Of a stretch of DNA of 64,000 bases, positions 8,266 through 17,485 are shown piece by piece; the first letter of the stretch is position 1; the number at the start of each line of letters is the position of its first letter. The position numbers and the translations under genes were made by a program. Under the pieces are notes generated by a model. That model did no database searches. It saw only the letters and a list, made by a program, of their open reading frames with translations, and was not told the DNA's origin. Location: contig NZ_NJGU01000013.1 of NCBI RefSeq assembly GCF_002213415.1, positions 62,001-126,000 of the forward strand. Direction: 5' to 3'. This DNA is from Herbaspirillum robiniae. GTDB taxonomy: Bacteria; Pseudomonadota; Gammaproteobacteria; Burkholderiales; Burkholderiaceae_D.

Positions 8266-9459
8266 TCAGGACCTGCACGCCCACGCGGGCGTCACTTGCC
8301 CTGCCGCGTCGAAACGATATTGCCCCTGCAGCCAGCCCCAGCCGAACAGGGTCAGCATGCTGTTGTAGTAGTTGAACTCGCCGTCGCCGTCCGCGCCCGC
8401 CTTGGGCGTCGCGCGCGACCAGGCTTGCCACTTGTCCTGCACCAGCTTTTCCTGCGCCGCCAGGGAATCGGCGGCGCCGGCCGCCTTGAGCCACGGCAGC
8501 ACGGCGGCGGAAAAGCCCACCGGTCCGCGGCCTTCCGGCGCGCCGGTCACGGTGTTGAATTTTTCCGGTGGGCCGCCGTAGGCGGCGATCGCCTTCGTCA
8601 TCGGCGCCAGCGCCGCGCGCAACGGCCCGGCCAGCGGGTCGCCGTCGTCGGTCACGCCGGCCCACAGGTAGACGCGGATCGCGTCGTAGCTGCCCAGCAC
8701 CGAGCGCTCGGTATCGGGCTGGAAGCCCTTGCCGGCGTCGTAGATCACCCAGTCCGGCGCGAAGCCCTGCGGCGAGGATTGCGTCACCAGCTTCAGCGCG
8801 CCCTGCGCCATCGCCGCCCACGGGCCGGCCGGGTCGACCCCGGCGAAACGGCGCAGCAACGGCAAGGGCAAATAGCTCGGGTTGAGCCGCCAGCGATCCT
8901 TGCCGGCGTCGAAGCCATAGGGGCCGGGCAGCAGCATCGGGCCCAGCTCGCCCATCGCGCGCACTTCCTGCGCCTTGACCTGATTGAGCAGCATCATGCC
9001 GGCTTTCAGGTATTGCGGCATCTGCCACAGCCGGCTGGCTTCCAGCAAGGCATAGGCAAACCAGAGATCGGCGTCGGAGGCGGAATTGGGATCGATCACG
9101 CCGAAGCTGCCGCCCTCGCGCCTGCCCCACTGCCAGGCCGGCAGCTTGTCGGAACCGGCGCCGAGGTTGTCGCGGCTCCACTGCCAGATGGCGGCGAAGC
9201 GCGCGCGGTCGTTGGCCGCCAGCGCGAAGAACATGCCGTAGGACTGGCTCTCCGAGGTGCTCTGCTGCTCGGGCACGGAGAAATCGACGATGCGCCCGTC
9301 GGCCTGCACATGGCGCCGGGCGAAGGCCTCCCATTGCGGCCAGCCCGCGGGACAGCCCTGGGCGAAGGCCTCAGCGGCCTCGCCGGGCAAAAGGTTCACG
9401 AGAACCAGCGCGGCGCCCGCCTGCAGCAGGCGCCGCCGTTTGAGTGAGAGTGGTGTCAT
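8266..9459 (-). CDS. bcsZ: Endo-1,4-beta-glucanase BcsZ (GH8)
   Basis: A 397-residue glycoside hydrolase family 8 protein, the periplasmic cellulase of bacterial cellulose operons. The N-terminus SLKRRRLLQAGAALVLV followed by a cleavable segment resembles a twin-arginine signal, which is unusual for BcsZ. The mature part shows the GH8 features SESQSYGMFFALAANDRARF (catalytic Glu region) and DPNSASDADLWFAYALLEA (catalytic Asp region). Its ATG overlaps the bcsC stop codon by 4 bp (ATGA), so the two are translationally coupled. It trims or releases misfolded glucan during export and influences fibre formation. It is the last gene of the operon. Confidence 0.9.
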   Translation of the reverse strand: MTPLSLKRRRLLQAGAALVLVNLLPGEAAEAFAQGCPAGWPQWEAFARRHVQADGRIVDFSVPEQQSTSESQSYGMFFALAANDRARFAAIWQWSRDNLGAGSDKLPAWQWGRREGGSFGVIDPNSASDADLWFAYALLEASRLWQMPQYLKAGMMLLNQVKAQEVRAMGELGPMLLPGPYGFDAGKDRWRLNPSYLPLPLLRRFAGVDPAGPWAAMAQGALKLVTQSSPQGFAPDWVIYDAGKGFQPDTERSVLGSYDAIRVYLWAGVTDDGDPLAGPLRAALAPMTKAIAAYGGPPEKFNTVTGAPEGRGPVGFSAAVLPWLKAAGAADSLAAQEKLVQDKWQAWSRATPKAGADGDGEFNYYNSMLTLFGWGWLQGQYRFDAAGQVTPAWACRS

Positions 9460-12242
9460 CGTCCATCGTCCAGCTGTCCGGAGAAATCACGCGTGGTCTT
9501 CGGCAAATCGCGGCTGAAGACGGCCGCGCGATCCTCGAAGAAGTAACGAACGAACAGCATGGCCGCGTATTGCCGGTCGCGTCCCGGCGTGACGTTGAGG
9601 TCGCCGAGCACGCCCAGCTGCCAGCGCGGCGCCAGCCGCCTTACCGCTGCCAGCTGCAGATGCGCATACATGCCGTTGTCGCTGCCGCCAGCATAACCGC
9701 AATTGACCGAGGACGCCGCCACGCCGCGGTAGGGCGACGGCAGGCAGGCCGCGGCCGATTGCGAGGCGCTGTTCCAGCCAAGCTCCAGGTTGCCCGACAG
9801 CTGCGACTGGCGCCCCTCCGGCGTCATGAACTGCGAGGCGACGCCGGCGCTGACCGAGCGCTGCGGGCTGTAGTAGCCGCCCAGTCCCCAGCCGAACTGG
9901 TTCTGGTTGTTGGCGTAATGCAGGTAATGCAGCGCCGGGCCGACATTGAAGTAATCGAAACCGGACAGCTTGAGGTCGTAGCCCGCGCCCAGGTCCAGCG
10001 CAAGCGCGCTGTTGCCCTGCACGTTGTGGCCGCTGAAGTCGGCCAGCTCGGCGTTGGCCGACACGCTCCAGCGCGGCGCGGCCTGCACCAGCGCCTTCAC
10101 GCCAACCGCGTTGCGCCGCACGTCGCCCCACCAGTCGCCGGTGCCCGGCAAGGCCTGGCCGCGCCAGGACAGCAGCGAATCGCGCACCGGGTTGCTGCCC
10201 ACATAGGCCGACCAGTTGCCCCACTGCGTCTGCTGGCCCAGCGCCGCCTGGACATGCAGGTCGGTGCCGCCGGCGCCGCCGTCGGTGACGCCGGCCGCGG
10301 CCTGCCAGGCGAGCCGGCCGAGATCGGTCAGCCAGACGCTGTCTTCGGCGCCGAACCAGAGCTCGCGCACGTTCTGCAATCCCGATTGGGTGGCCGAGGC
10401 CGGCACGCCCAGCGCCTGCGCCACCGGATCGGGGCTGATCGGCGCCGCGTCCAGGCGCAGGTTGCGTACGCGCAGGTCGTACTGGCGCGTGCCGTTGTCG
10501 CCGCCGAACCATTGCGCGCGCAACGCCGGGGCCAGCGTTTCCAGGTGGCCCTGGCCGTCGGCGCCGGCGTGGTTGGAATAACTGAAGCCGGCCGTGACCG
10601 ATGCCGCGCGGATGCCTTGCAGCCCATCGGGCAGGTAGCCCTGCACGCTCTCGCGCAACTGCGCAGCGTCGTCGGCGGGCTGGGCGTCGATCTGCGCCTC
10701 GGCGCGCTGGCGCAGGCTGTCGGCCTGGACGAATTGCTTCTGGTAGTACAGCTGCTGGCTTTGCAGCGCCGTCACGTAGACCGACAGCGGCGCCTGCTTC
10801 GACTCCGGGGCGGCGGCCAGTTGCGCCAGCCGGCCGCGGGCGTTCTCGGCCAGCGCCCAGCCCTCGGCCATGCGCGCGTCGCGAGTGGCGCGGTACTGCG
10901 ACGCAAAGAGTTGCGCAGCCTGTTCATAGCGCTCGCTGCCATAGAGGTTCCAGCCGCGCAGCGCGGCGGTCTGCTGGCGGCTGGCGCCCTGCCGTTCGGC
11001 CTCGTCCAGTGCGGCCAGGCTGGCGGCATAGTCCTTGGCCTGGTTGTAGCGGTCGGCGCGCAGCAGCTCCAGGCGGGCGCGTTGCGCCTTCGCGCGCGGA
11101 TCGGCGGCCAGCGCGGGGGCGGCCAGCAGCTTCTCGGCGCCGGCGATGTCGCCCGCCTGCAGGCGGATCTGCAGCAGGCCCAGCTGCGCATCCACATTGG
11201 CCGGCTGCCATTGGTGCGCGCGGTTGAACCAGACGGCGGCCTCGGCCAGGTCGTTGTGCGCCAGCATGATCCATCCCACCAGCGCGGCAGCGGCGGCATC
11301 CTGATAGCCGCGTATGCCGTCGGCGAGCGCCGGCGCCAGTTGCGCGGCATCGGCGCCGGCCGGATCGAGCGCGGCCAGGCGCGTGAGCAGGCGGTCATAG
11401 ACCAGGCGCTGGAATTTGGCGTCGCTGTCGGCGTCGCGCGTGCCGGCGGCTTCGGCGGCGATGAGCCGGTCGATCATCTCGCTGTCCGCGCCCAGGTTCT
11501 GCTGCGCCATATAGAGCGTGGCGATGCGGTTGGCTGCCGGCGTGCAGTCGGGGAAGACCGAGCGATAGAGGTCGAAGGCCGCGTCCTTGCGGCCGGCGCG
11601 GGCGAACAGTTCGGCCGCGTTCCACAGCCGGTCGATGCGCGCGCAGGAGAAGTCCTGCGGATACTGCGCGATCAGCGCCTGCAGCTGCGAGGAGCTCAGC
11701 GGCCCGACCGGGCCGCTCCTGGCGTAGGCGAACAGGCGCTCGATCTCGCCTTCCTTGTTCAACCGCGCGCGCTCGGCCAGCAGTTGCGCCGAGGGTGTCC
11801 ATGCCCGGTCCTGCGCGCGGGCGCGCGCAAGCTGGCGATCGAAACCGGCCAGGTCCTTGTGCCGCAGCAGCTCCCACAACGGACGTTCGTCGACGCCGGC
11901 CGGCGCGGCGGATGGCGCCGCGCCCTCCTCCTGCGACCCGGCCTGGCGCGGCAGCAAGGCCTGCTGCTCGCGGCGCCGGGTTTCAGCGGCGTCGCGCCGC
12001 GACTGCTCGCCGCGCAGCTTCAGATCCTGCTGCACGCTGCGGGCCGCGCGGGCGCCGTCGCCCTGCACAACCCGGGCGTCGCCCTGTCCGCGCCTGAGCT
12101 CGAACTGCTGGGCCTGGCGCTGCACGCCCGTCACATTGCCCTGCTGCTGCGCCTGCACGGCGGACCAGGGCAGGCCCGCAGCCAGCCCCAGCAACAGGGC
12201 CGGGGGCAGCGCGGGATAAGTCACTCGCCTCATGCGTCGCAT
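9456..12242 (-). CDS. bcsC: Cellulose export outer-membrane protein BcsC
   Basis: Starting at 12242, 2 nt after the bcsB stop, the product is 928 residues with a Sec signal (MRRMRRVTYPALPPALLLG...). The middle is TPR-like: residues around 130-560 contain repeats such as AAVWFNRAHQWQPANVDAQL and ERYEQAAQLFASQYRATRD. The last roughly 350 residues form a Gly/Tyr/Asn-rich beta-barrel ending in RQYAAMLFVRYFFEDRAAVF, the BCSC C-terminal domain. At 928 residues it is shorter than the roughly 1,150 of enterobacterial BcsC, mainly in the TPR part. A Gln/Arg-rich helical stretch (residues 32-110) precedes the repeats. It would carry the glucan across periplasm and outer membrane. Confidence 0.85.
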   Translation of the reverse strand: MRRMRRVTYPALPPALLLGLAAGLPWSAVQAQQQGNVTGVQRQAQQFELRRGQGDARVVQGDGARAARSVQQDLKLRGEQSRRDAAETRRREQQALLPRQAGSQEEGAAPSAAPAGVDERPLWELLRHKDLAGFDRQLARARAQDRAWTPSAQLLAERARLNKEGEIERLFAYARSGPVGPLSSSQLQALIAQYPQDFSCARIDRLWNAAELFARAGRKDAAFDLYRSVFPDCTPAANRIATLYMAQQNLGADSEMIDRLIAAEAAGTRDADSDAKFQRLVYDRLLTRLAALDPAGADAAQLAPALADGIRGYQDAAAAALVGWIMLAHNDLAEAAVWFNRAHQWQPANVDAQLGLLQIRLQAGDIAGAEKLLAAPALAADPRAKAQRARLELLRADRYNQAKDYAASLAALDEAERQGASRQQTAALRGWNLYGSERYEQAAQLFASQYRATRDARMAEGWALAENARGRLAQLAAAPESKQAPLSVYVTALQSQQLYYQKQFVQADSLRQRAEAQIDAQPADDAAQLRESVQGYLPDGLQGIRAASVTAGFSYSNHAGADGQGHLETLAPALRAQWFGGDNGTRQYDLRVRNLRLDAAPISPDPVAQALGVPASATQSGLQNVRELWFGAEDSVWLTDLGRLAWQAAAGVTDGGAGGTDLHVQAALGQQTQWGNWSAYVGSNPVRDSLLSWRGQALPGTGDWWGDVRRNAVGVKALVQAAPRWSVSANAELADFSGHNVQGNSALALDLGAGYDLKLSGFDYFNVGPALHYLHYANNQNQFGWGLGGYYSPQRSVSAGVASQFMTPEGRQSQLSGNLELGWNSASQSAAACLPSPYRGVAASSVNCGYAGGSDNGMYAHLQLAAVRRLAPRWQLGVLGDLNVTPGRDRQYAAMLFVRYFFEDRAAVFSRDLPKTTRDFSGQLDDGR

Positions 12243-12244
12243 GC

Positions 12245-14620
12245 TCAGATATCGATGTTGCGGTTGCCCTGGCGACGGCGCAGGTGGGCGCGCAGCTGTC
12301 TCCAGCACAGCCATGCCAGCACCAGCAGCGCGAGCACCACCAGGCCGTACCAGGTCCACGGGTATTTGGAGGCCATGTAGCCCAGGTACTCGGCCTTGCC
12401 TATCGTGCCTTCATCGTAGGTCGGACCGATGCGCTGGGTGGCGACCTCGGCCTGGCCGAAGGACACCAGCGAGACGTCGCCGGCGATGTTGTTCCAGTAG
12501 GCCGGCGACACCAGCAGCGCCATGCCCTGCTGCAGCTGCTCGGGCGTGGCCGAGGCGAACACGGTGGCGGTGCGGTCATCCAGCGCGGCCGACCGGAACT
12601 GCATCACCAGCAGTTGCTGGTTGAGCCGGGCGTCGCCGGAGACGACGGTGTTCAGGTAGCTCGAATCGGTATTGCTGCGGTTGGTGCCGGCGATGGTCTG
12701 GAACTGCTGGCGGAACCAGTTCGACTCGCTGGTGGGCGTGGCCATCGGGATGGAGGCGCCGGCGAAGCTGAGATTCTTCTCCAGCGTCCATGGCGCGCCT
12801 TTCATCATGCCGGTCGGCAGGTTGCCGACGGCGCCGACGATGAGCGCATGGCGGTTCACCGTGGGCTTGCCGAAGGTCACCTGGGCCGCGCCCAGCGGCA
12901 CGGTCTGCTTCTGCGCGACCTTGGCCAGCAGCGTCCAGGCCGCGCCGATGGTGGCGCTGTCGCGGCCGGCCACCACCAGCGCCAGCTGGCTGCCGTCGCT
13001 GTGCGTGACGTACGGGAAGGCGTTGCTGGAGAAGCGCGACAGGTCGGGCAACTGGGCGAAGCGGTACATGTAGGGCACCTTCACCGAGGAGTCGTCGAAC
13101 AGGCTCATGTTGAGCGGGCCGGTCTGGTCGCACTGGCGGTTGGGCATGATGATCGGGCGGAACGACAGCACGTTGTTGCCCGGCCTGAAATGGCGCAGCG
13201 GCAGCGTCAGGCGGTAGTTGTCATAGAAGCCGCCCTGGCGGTCCTCCACCGAGATGGCGCGCTGGAACACGTCGTTCAGGTACAGGTTGATGACCATGCT
13301 GGAATTGATCATCGCGCCCTGCGAGAAATTCAGGTGGAACTCCATCTGCGCGTCTTCCTGCGCGTAGACGTCCGGCGGCAGGTTCACGTTGACCTCGGCC
13401 GGCGCGACCGACGTGATCGGCGAGGTGTTGAATCCCAGCTGCTTGAAGCTGTAGATGCCCTGGGTGGACACGTTCGCCTGCGGCAGGTAGTTGGGCAGCT
13501 CGGGCGGCGTGAAGTCGGCGATGTTCCATTGCGCCTGCTGCGGGAACTCCAGATGCTGCCAGGCGAACACCTGCGCCGCGCGGCCGACTTCGCGCTCGTC
13601 GTTGCCGGAGACGATCAGCATCACGTGCTGGCCGTCGGGCATCGGGTAGATGCCCAGGAAGCTGCCCTTGATCTGGGCGGCGATCCTGGCGTCGATGTAG
13701 GGCTTGATCTGCTCCAGCGTGCCCACCAGCACGTTGTCGGCGTTGCCCAGCCCGGCCAGCGCCAGCCCCGGCACCGGGCCGGCGCCATTGCCGGCCTGCG
13801 CGTCCACCTGGGCGATGGCCGGCAGCACGTAGCGCAGCTTCAGGCCGATGCCCTGCGCCACCATGCCGCCGGCGGCGAGGTCGTCATCCGAACCGGGATG
13901 CCTGGCGGTGATGATGTTGAATTTCTGCGCCACATGCTGCTTGGGATCGAACAGGTCGTTGAGGTCCGACAGCAGCGGAGCGGCCGGCTTGAGCTCGGCC
14001 TGCAGGCGCAGCGTGGATTGCGCGGTGTCGATCTCGGTCCACAGCTCGGGCGCGTTGGGATCCTCGCACTGGCTTTCCTGGCTGTGCTGGGCCACGCGGA
14101 AGATCAGCTGGTTGTAACCCGGCTTGAGCAGCTCCACCGGCAGCCGGATGTCGGCGGTGATCTCCGGCTGGCGCGCCGACAGCTGCAACTGGGCGATGCT
14201 GTGGCCGTTCAGGCGCACCACCAGCTGCGAGCGGTTGTTGAGCCCGATGGAATTGGTCGACACCAAGTGCAGCACGGCCGACTTGATGGTCTCGCGGCGC
14301 GACAGCGGCAGACTCAGCATGGATGCGCCGTCCAGGCGCGTCAGGCGGATCGGGCCGGGCTTGCCGCCCAGGTCGGCCAGATGGATGTCGCGCGTCTGCG
14401 ATTGCGGCTGAGGCTGGGCGCTCGCCGCCGGCACAGGCGCCTTGACTGGTCCCGCCGTTGCCGCCGCAGCGGGTACGACGGGCGTGGCGGATGCAGCGGG
14501 CGCAGCCGCCGGCTGTGCACGGGCGGGCCCATGCAGGCCGGCCAGCAACAGCGCGGCGACGGCGACGCCGTGGAAGGCGAAGGAAGGAAAGCGACGGGTA
14601 AGGCTCTTGCTCGAAGTCAT
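12245..14620 (-). CDS. bcsB: Cellulose synthase co-subunit BcsB
   Basis: Start assigned at the ATG at 14620 (MTSSKSLTRRFPSFAF), 14 nt after bcsA; the frame stays open upstream only because it lies inside bcsA. The 791-residue protein has a signal peptide, an Ala/Pro/Gln-rich linker (residues 37-80), then the paired carbohydrate-binding and flavodoxin-like modules of BcsB (for example FRVAQHSQESQCEDP and PIIMPNRQCDQTG). It ends with one transmembrane helix (WTWYGLVVLALLVLAWLCW) and a basic tail. BcsB anchors in the inner membrane, guides the glucan through the periplasm and is essential for BcsA activity. Confidence 0.92.
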   Translation of the reverse strand: MTSSKSLTRRFPSFAFHGVAVAALLLAGLHGPARAQPAAAPAASATPVVPAAAATAGPVKAPVPAASAQPQPQSQTRDIHLADLGGKPGPIRLTRLDGASMLSLPLSRRETIKSAVLHLVSTNSIGLNNRSQLVVRLNGHSIAQLQLSARQPEITADIRLPVELLKPGYNQLIFRVAQHSQESQCEDPNAPELWTEIDTAQSTLRLQAELKPAAPLLSDLNDLFDPKQHVAQKFNIITARHPGSDDDLAAGGMVAQGIGLKLRYVLPAIAQVDAQAGNGAGPVPGLALAGLGNADNVLVGTLEQIKPYIDARIAAQIKGSFLGIYPMPDGQHVMLIVSGNDEREVGRAAQVFAWQHLEFPQQAQWNIADFTPPELPNYLPQANVSTQGIYSFKQLGFNTSPITSVAPAEVNVNLPPDVYAQEDAQMEFHLNFSQGAMINSSMVINLYLNDVFQRAISVEDRQGGFYDNYRLTLPLRHFRPGNNVLSFRPIIMPNRQCDQTGPLNMSLFDDSSVKVPYMYRFAQLPDLSRFSSNAFPYVTHSDGSQLALVVAGRDSATIGAAWTLLAKVAQKQTVPLGAAQVTFGKPTVNRHALIVGAVGNLPTGMMKGAPWTLEKNLSFAGASIPMATPTSESNWFRQQFQTIAGTNRSNTDSSYLNTVVSGDARLNQQLLVMQFRSAALDDRTATVFASATPEQLQQGMALLVSPAYWNNIAGDVSLVSFGQAEVATQRIGPTYDEGTIGKAEYLGYMASKYPWTWYGLVVLALLVLAWLCWRQLRAHLRRRQGNRNIDI

Positions 14621-14634
14621 CGATGGCTCCGGGT

Positions 14635-17055
14635 TCACTGGATGAGATAACGGTAAAAACGCTTGAGGCGGTAAGGCAGCGTGGCGACGAAACGGGTCGC
14701 CAGGATCGGCGCCACCACGCGCCGGTGCAGATAACTGCTCAGTCCCTTGCAGAACAGCACGTACTGGCCGCCGGCATGCACCGTGCCCAGCCGCACCAGC
14801 AGCGCGATGCCGCCGAAGATGCCCAGGCGCTGGTTGCGGCTGGCGCGGAACGCGGCCCAGCGGCTGCTGTCGCCCGAAGACAGCGACACCGACTCGGACA
14901 TGCCGTGCACGCTGCGGTCGGTAAAGCGCACGCCGACGATCAGGCTGGTCTTGTCGCGCGAGGAAAAACTGCTGCGCACTTCGATGGGGATCAGGCTCTC
15001 GTGGCCCATCGCCCGGTTGTAGATGCGCAGGTGGTTCATCTCCAGGTCGACTTCCTGTCCCAGCGCATTGTCGAACTGCAGCTGCGCGCCGCCGGCCGAG
15101 ATGTCGATCACGCGGCACAGCAGGGGCGCATGCCAGACGGCCTCGGCGACGGCGGCCTTCGCCGCGCCTTGCAGGCGCAGCGTCGCGCCCTCCTCGATGG
15201 CCTCGGCCAGCACCTGCGGCGTGGAGGACGACGTGGTGATCTTCATGGCCTCGGCCGGCAGGTCCACCGGCACGCGCGGCGTGGCGCGCCGTTGCTTGCG
15301 TTCGTACAGCACGCCGATGCAGGCGTTGAGGATGATCAGGTTGAGCAGGTCCCAGCACAGCGCCGAGACGATCACGTCGCGGTGCTCATGCGCATGGAAC
15401 AGCTTGACCAGCCCCACCACCATGGTCAGCACCACCGCCGCGTAGACGAAGTAGAACGGCCCCGCCAGCTGCGACACGGTGTCGTGCTCCAGGTGCTCGC
15501 CCTTGGGCGTGACGTTGAAGCTGGGCGCGCGCGGATTGCGGATCACCATGAAGATGGCCTGCAGCGAGAACAGCGACTGCAGCATCTCGTAGAGCTCGGA
15601 AATCAGCGTCCAGCGGTAGCGGCCGAACAGGTAGTCGGAGGTGAGGATCGCCCCCACCATCGCCGGCAGGCCGTAGGCGAAGAACTCCGGAATGCTGGCG
15701 TTGTAGAAGCGCAGGCCCAGCACCAGGTAGGCCATCGGCGCCAGCAGCAGCATCACGCGCGCATAGCTGAAGAACCAGTAGAAGGTGTTGGAGAAGTAGC
15801 ACAGCTTCTGCGGGATGGTCATGCCCTTCATCATGAACACGTTGCGCAGCAACAGCAGCTGCACCATGCCCTGCGCCCAGCGCAGGCGCTGCACGATGAA
15901 GCTGGAGAAGGTCTCGGGCTGCAGACCGGAGATCAGCGGTTCGTTGAGGTAGGCGCTGCGGTAGCCCTTGGCGTGCAGCTTCATGGCCGTCTCGGCGTCC
16001 TCGGTGATGGAGACGCCGCCGATGCCGCCCACTTCGTCCAGGTGCGAGCGGCGGATCACCGCGGCCGATCCGCAGAAATAGGCGCCGTCCCAGAAATCCA
16101 GGCCGCGCTGGATCACGGCGTAGAACATCTCGTTCTCCGGCGGCATGCGGCCGAACATGTCGAGGTTCTTTTCCACCGGATCGGGGTTGATGAAGAAGTG
16201 CGGCGTCTGCACCAGGTAAAGCTTTTCGTCCTGCTGGAAAAAGCCCACGGTCTTTTCCAGGAAATCCACGGTCGGCACGTGGTCGGCGTCGAGGATCAGC
16301 ACCAGGTCGCCCTGGCAGTGCGCCAGCGCTTCGTTGACGTTGCCGGCCTTGGCGTTGCGGTTGAATTCGCGGGTCAGGTAGTGGCCGCCGTGGCGCGCGG
16401 CCAGCTCCTGCAAGTCGACATGGCGCTGCTGCGCCTCGGCCGCCTTGGCCGGCGAGGCCTGGGTGCGCTTTTGCACGGTGCCGCCGTCGTCGAGCAGGTA
16501 GACGCGCAGATGGCTGGCCGGGTAACGCATGTCCAGCGCCGCGCGCAGCGTGACTTCGAGCAGCTCGGTCGGTTCGTTGTAGGTGGGGATCAGCACGTCC
16601 ACCGTGGGCAGCTTGCCCGGCGTGGTGTCCAGCGGCAGCGGCTCGCGCTTCAACGGATAGACGTTGACGAAGAAGCTCAGCAGCGCGATCGAAATGCCGT
16701 ACACCTCGGCGACATACAGCGCGACCATGAAGATGAAGTCGAACAGGTTGTCGTAGGCCAGCGTATTGAAGGTGCGCCACCACAGGTAGCGCAGCAGCAG
16801 GAAGCTCGACAGCAGCAGGAAAAACACGCGGAAGCGCCGCACATAACCCAGCGAGCGCATCAGCAGCATCAGGCCGACCGCAGCGCCGGCCATCACGAAC
16901 TGCGCCGCCAGGTCGACCCGCACCGCGATGGCCGGCAGCAGCACCAGCGCCACCGCCGCCCACAGCGCCAGCACGCCCAGGCGCTCCGCCAGCCGCTTGC
17001 CGCCGCGGGCGGGCACGGTCAGTCTTTGATCGTCGTCAGCATCTTGCTTGGCCAT
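14635..17055 (-). CDS. bcsA: Cellulose synthase catalytic subunit BcsA
   Basis: An 806-residue inner-membrane GT2 synthase that polymerises UDP-glucose into beta-1,4-glucan. Visible motifs: Asp-Asp at 189-190, DAD at 256-258, TED at 351-353 and QRLRW at 389-393. The gating-loop FNVTPK is at 513-518. A PilZ domain follows the last membrane segments, with RRATPR at 589-594 and DISAGG at 651-656, so activity should require cyclic di-GMP. About eight membrane helices flank the catalytic domain. It is the first gene of bcsABCZ; no bcsQ, bcsE, bcsG or bcsD is adjacent, so this is a minimal cellulose locus. The promoter must lie in the AT-rich gap upstream. Confidence 0.95.
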   Translation of the reverse strand: MAKQDADDDQRLTVPARGGKRLAERLGVLALWAAVALVLLPAIAVRVDLAAQFVMAGAAVGLMLLMRSLGYVRRFRVFFLLLSSFLLLRYLWWRTFNTLAYDNLFDFIFMVALYVAEVYGISIALLSFFVNVYPLKREPLPLDTTPGKLPTVDVLIPTYNEPTELLEVTLRAALDMRYPASHLRVYLLDDGGTVQKRTQASPAKAAEAQQRHVDLQELAARHGGHYLTREFNRNAKAGNVNEALAHCQGDLVLILDADHVPTVDFLEKTVGFFQQDEKLYLVQTPHFFINPDPVEKNLDMFGRMPPENEMFYAVIQRGLDFWDGAYFCGSAAVIRRSHLDEVGGIGGVSITEDAETAMKLHAKGYRSAYLNEPLISGLQPETFSSFIVQRLRWAQGMVQLLLLRNVFMMKGMTIPQKLCYFSNTFYWFFSYARVMLLLAPMAYLVLGLRFYNASIPEFFAYGLPAMVGAILTSDYLFGRYRWTLISELYEMLQSLFSLQAIFMVIRNPRAPSFNVTPKGEHLEHDTVSQLAGPFYFVYAAVVLTMVVGLVKLFHAHEHRDVIVSALCWDLLNLIILNACIGVLYERKQRRATPRVPVDLPAEAMKITTSSSTPQVLAEAIEEGATLRLQGAAKAAVAEAVWHAPLLCRVIDISAGGAQLQFDNALGQEVDLEMNHLRIYNRAMGHESLIPIEVRSSFSSRDKTSLIVGVRFTDRSVHGMSESVSLSSGDSSRWAAFRASRNQRLGIFGGIALLVRLGTVHAGGQYVLFCKGLSSYLHRRVVAPILATRFVATLPYRLKRFYRYLIQ

Positions 17056-17422
17056 GGTCGCCTGTTGTTCTTCGCTGTTCGGTGCGGCTTTGCCGCCGGG
17101 CGTCCGAGGCTAACACTCCCTCGACGGCCGTTTCGCATTGCAGCAGGAAAACTTTTGGTAAATTTTATTTAAGCTATTCAGTAAAAGGTGGAATTTCAAG
17201 CCACATCAATACGAATAGACACTCACAAAAAAATTGCGAAATAGACAAACTATTCCTCACCGCGATTTTGCAAGCCGGCCGGAAGCCTTCCTATCGGGAT
17301 TTCCCTGATATCGCCCCGAGCGCTGTCCGCCCAAGCGAAGGAATCCCGTGACGAAAAATGGACGGTGGCATTGTCGCGCGGCAACCACACCGGCGCCATG
17401 ACGAACCGACGGACGCAAAAAA
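17056..17422. other. AT-rich intergenic region upstream of bcsA
   Basis: No gene. The stretch around 17155-17270 is markedly AT-rich. On the minus strand a possible sigma-70 pair is TTGAAA (17194-17199) and TAGCTT (17171-17176) with a 17-nt spacer, which would give a leader of about 110 nt for bcsA. The -10 match is poor, so this is only a candidate. Confidence 0.25.
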
Positions 17423-17449
17423 ACCGGACCCGCGTGAACGGGCCCGGCT
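17423..17449 (-). terminator. Terminator of the chemoreceptor gene ending at 17486
   Basis: On the minus strand CCGGGCCCG and CGGGTCCGG pair (one G-T wobble) around a 6-nt loop and are followed by a run of seven T. It lies about 37 bp past the receptor stop codon and separates it from bcsA. Confidence 0.75.
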
Positions 17450-17485
17450 TGCGGTTGCCGAGTTCTGGCGGCGGCGCCCGGCCGC

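Noticed and set aside
14621-15358. N-terminal extension of bcsB inside bcsA
   Set aside because: The extra 246 codons are the shadow of bcsA; a signal peptide begins at the ATG at 14620.
9444-17172. Very long plus-strand open frames (up to 978 codons) opposite bcsC, bcsB and bcsA
   Set aside because: They are mirror frames of GC-rich genes, rich in Arg, Gln, His and Ala, without domains. The minus-strand genes have clear motifs.
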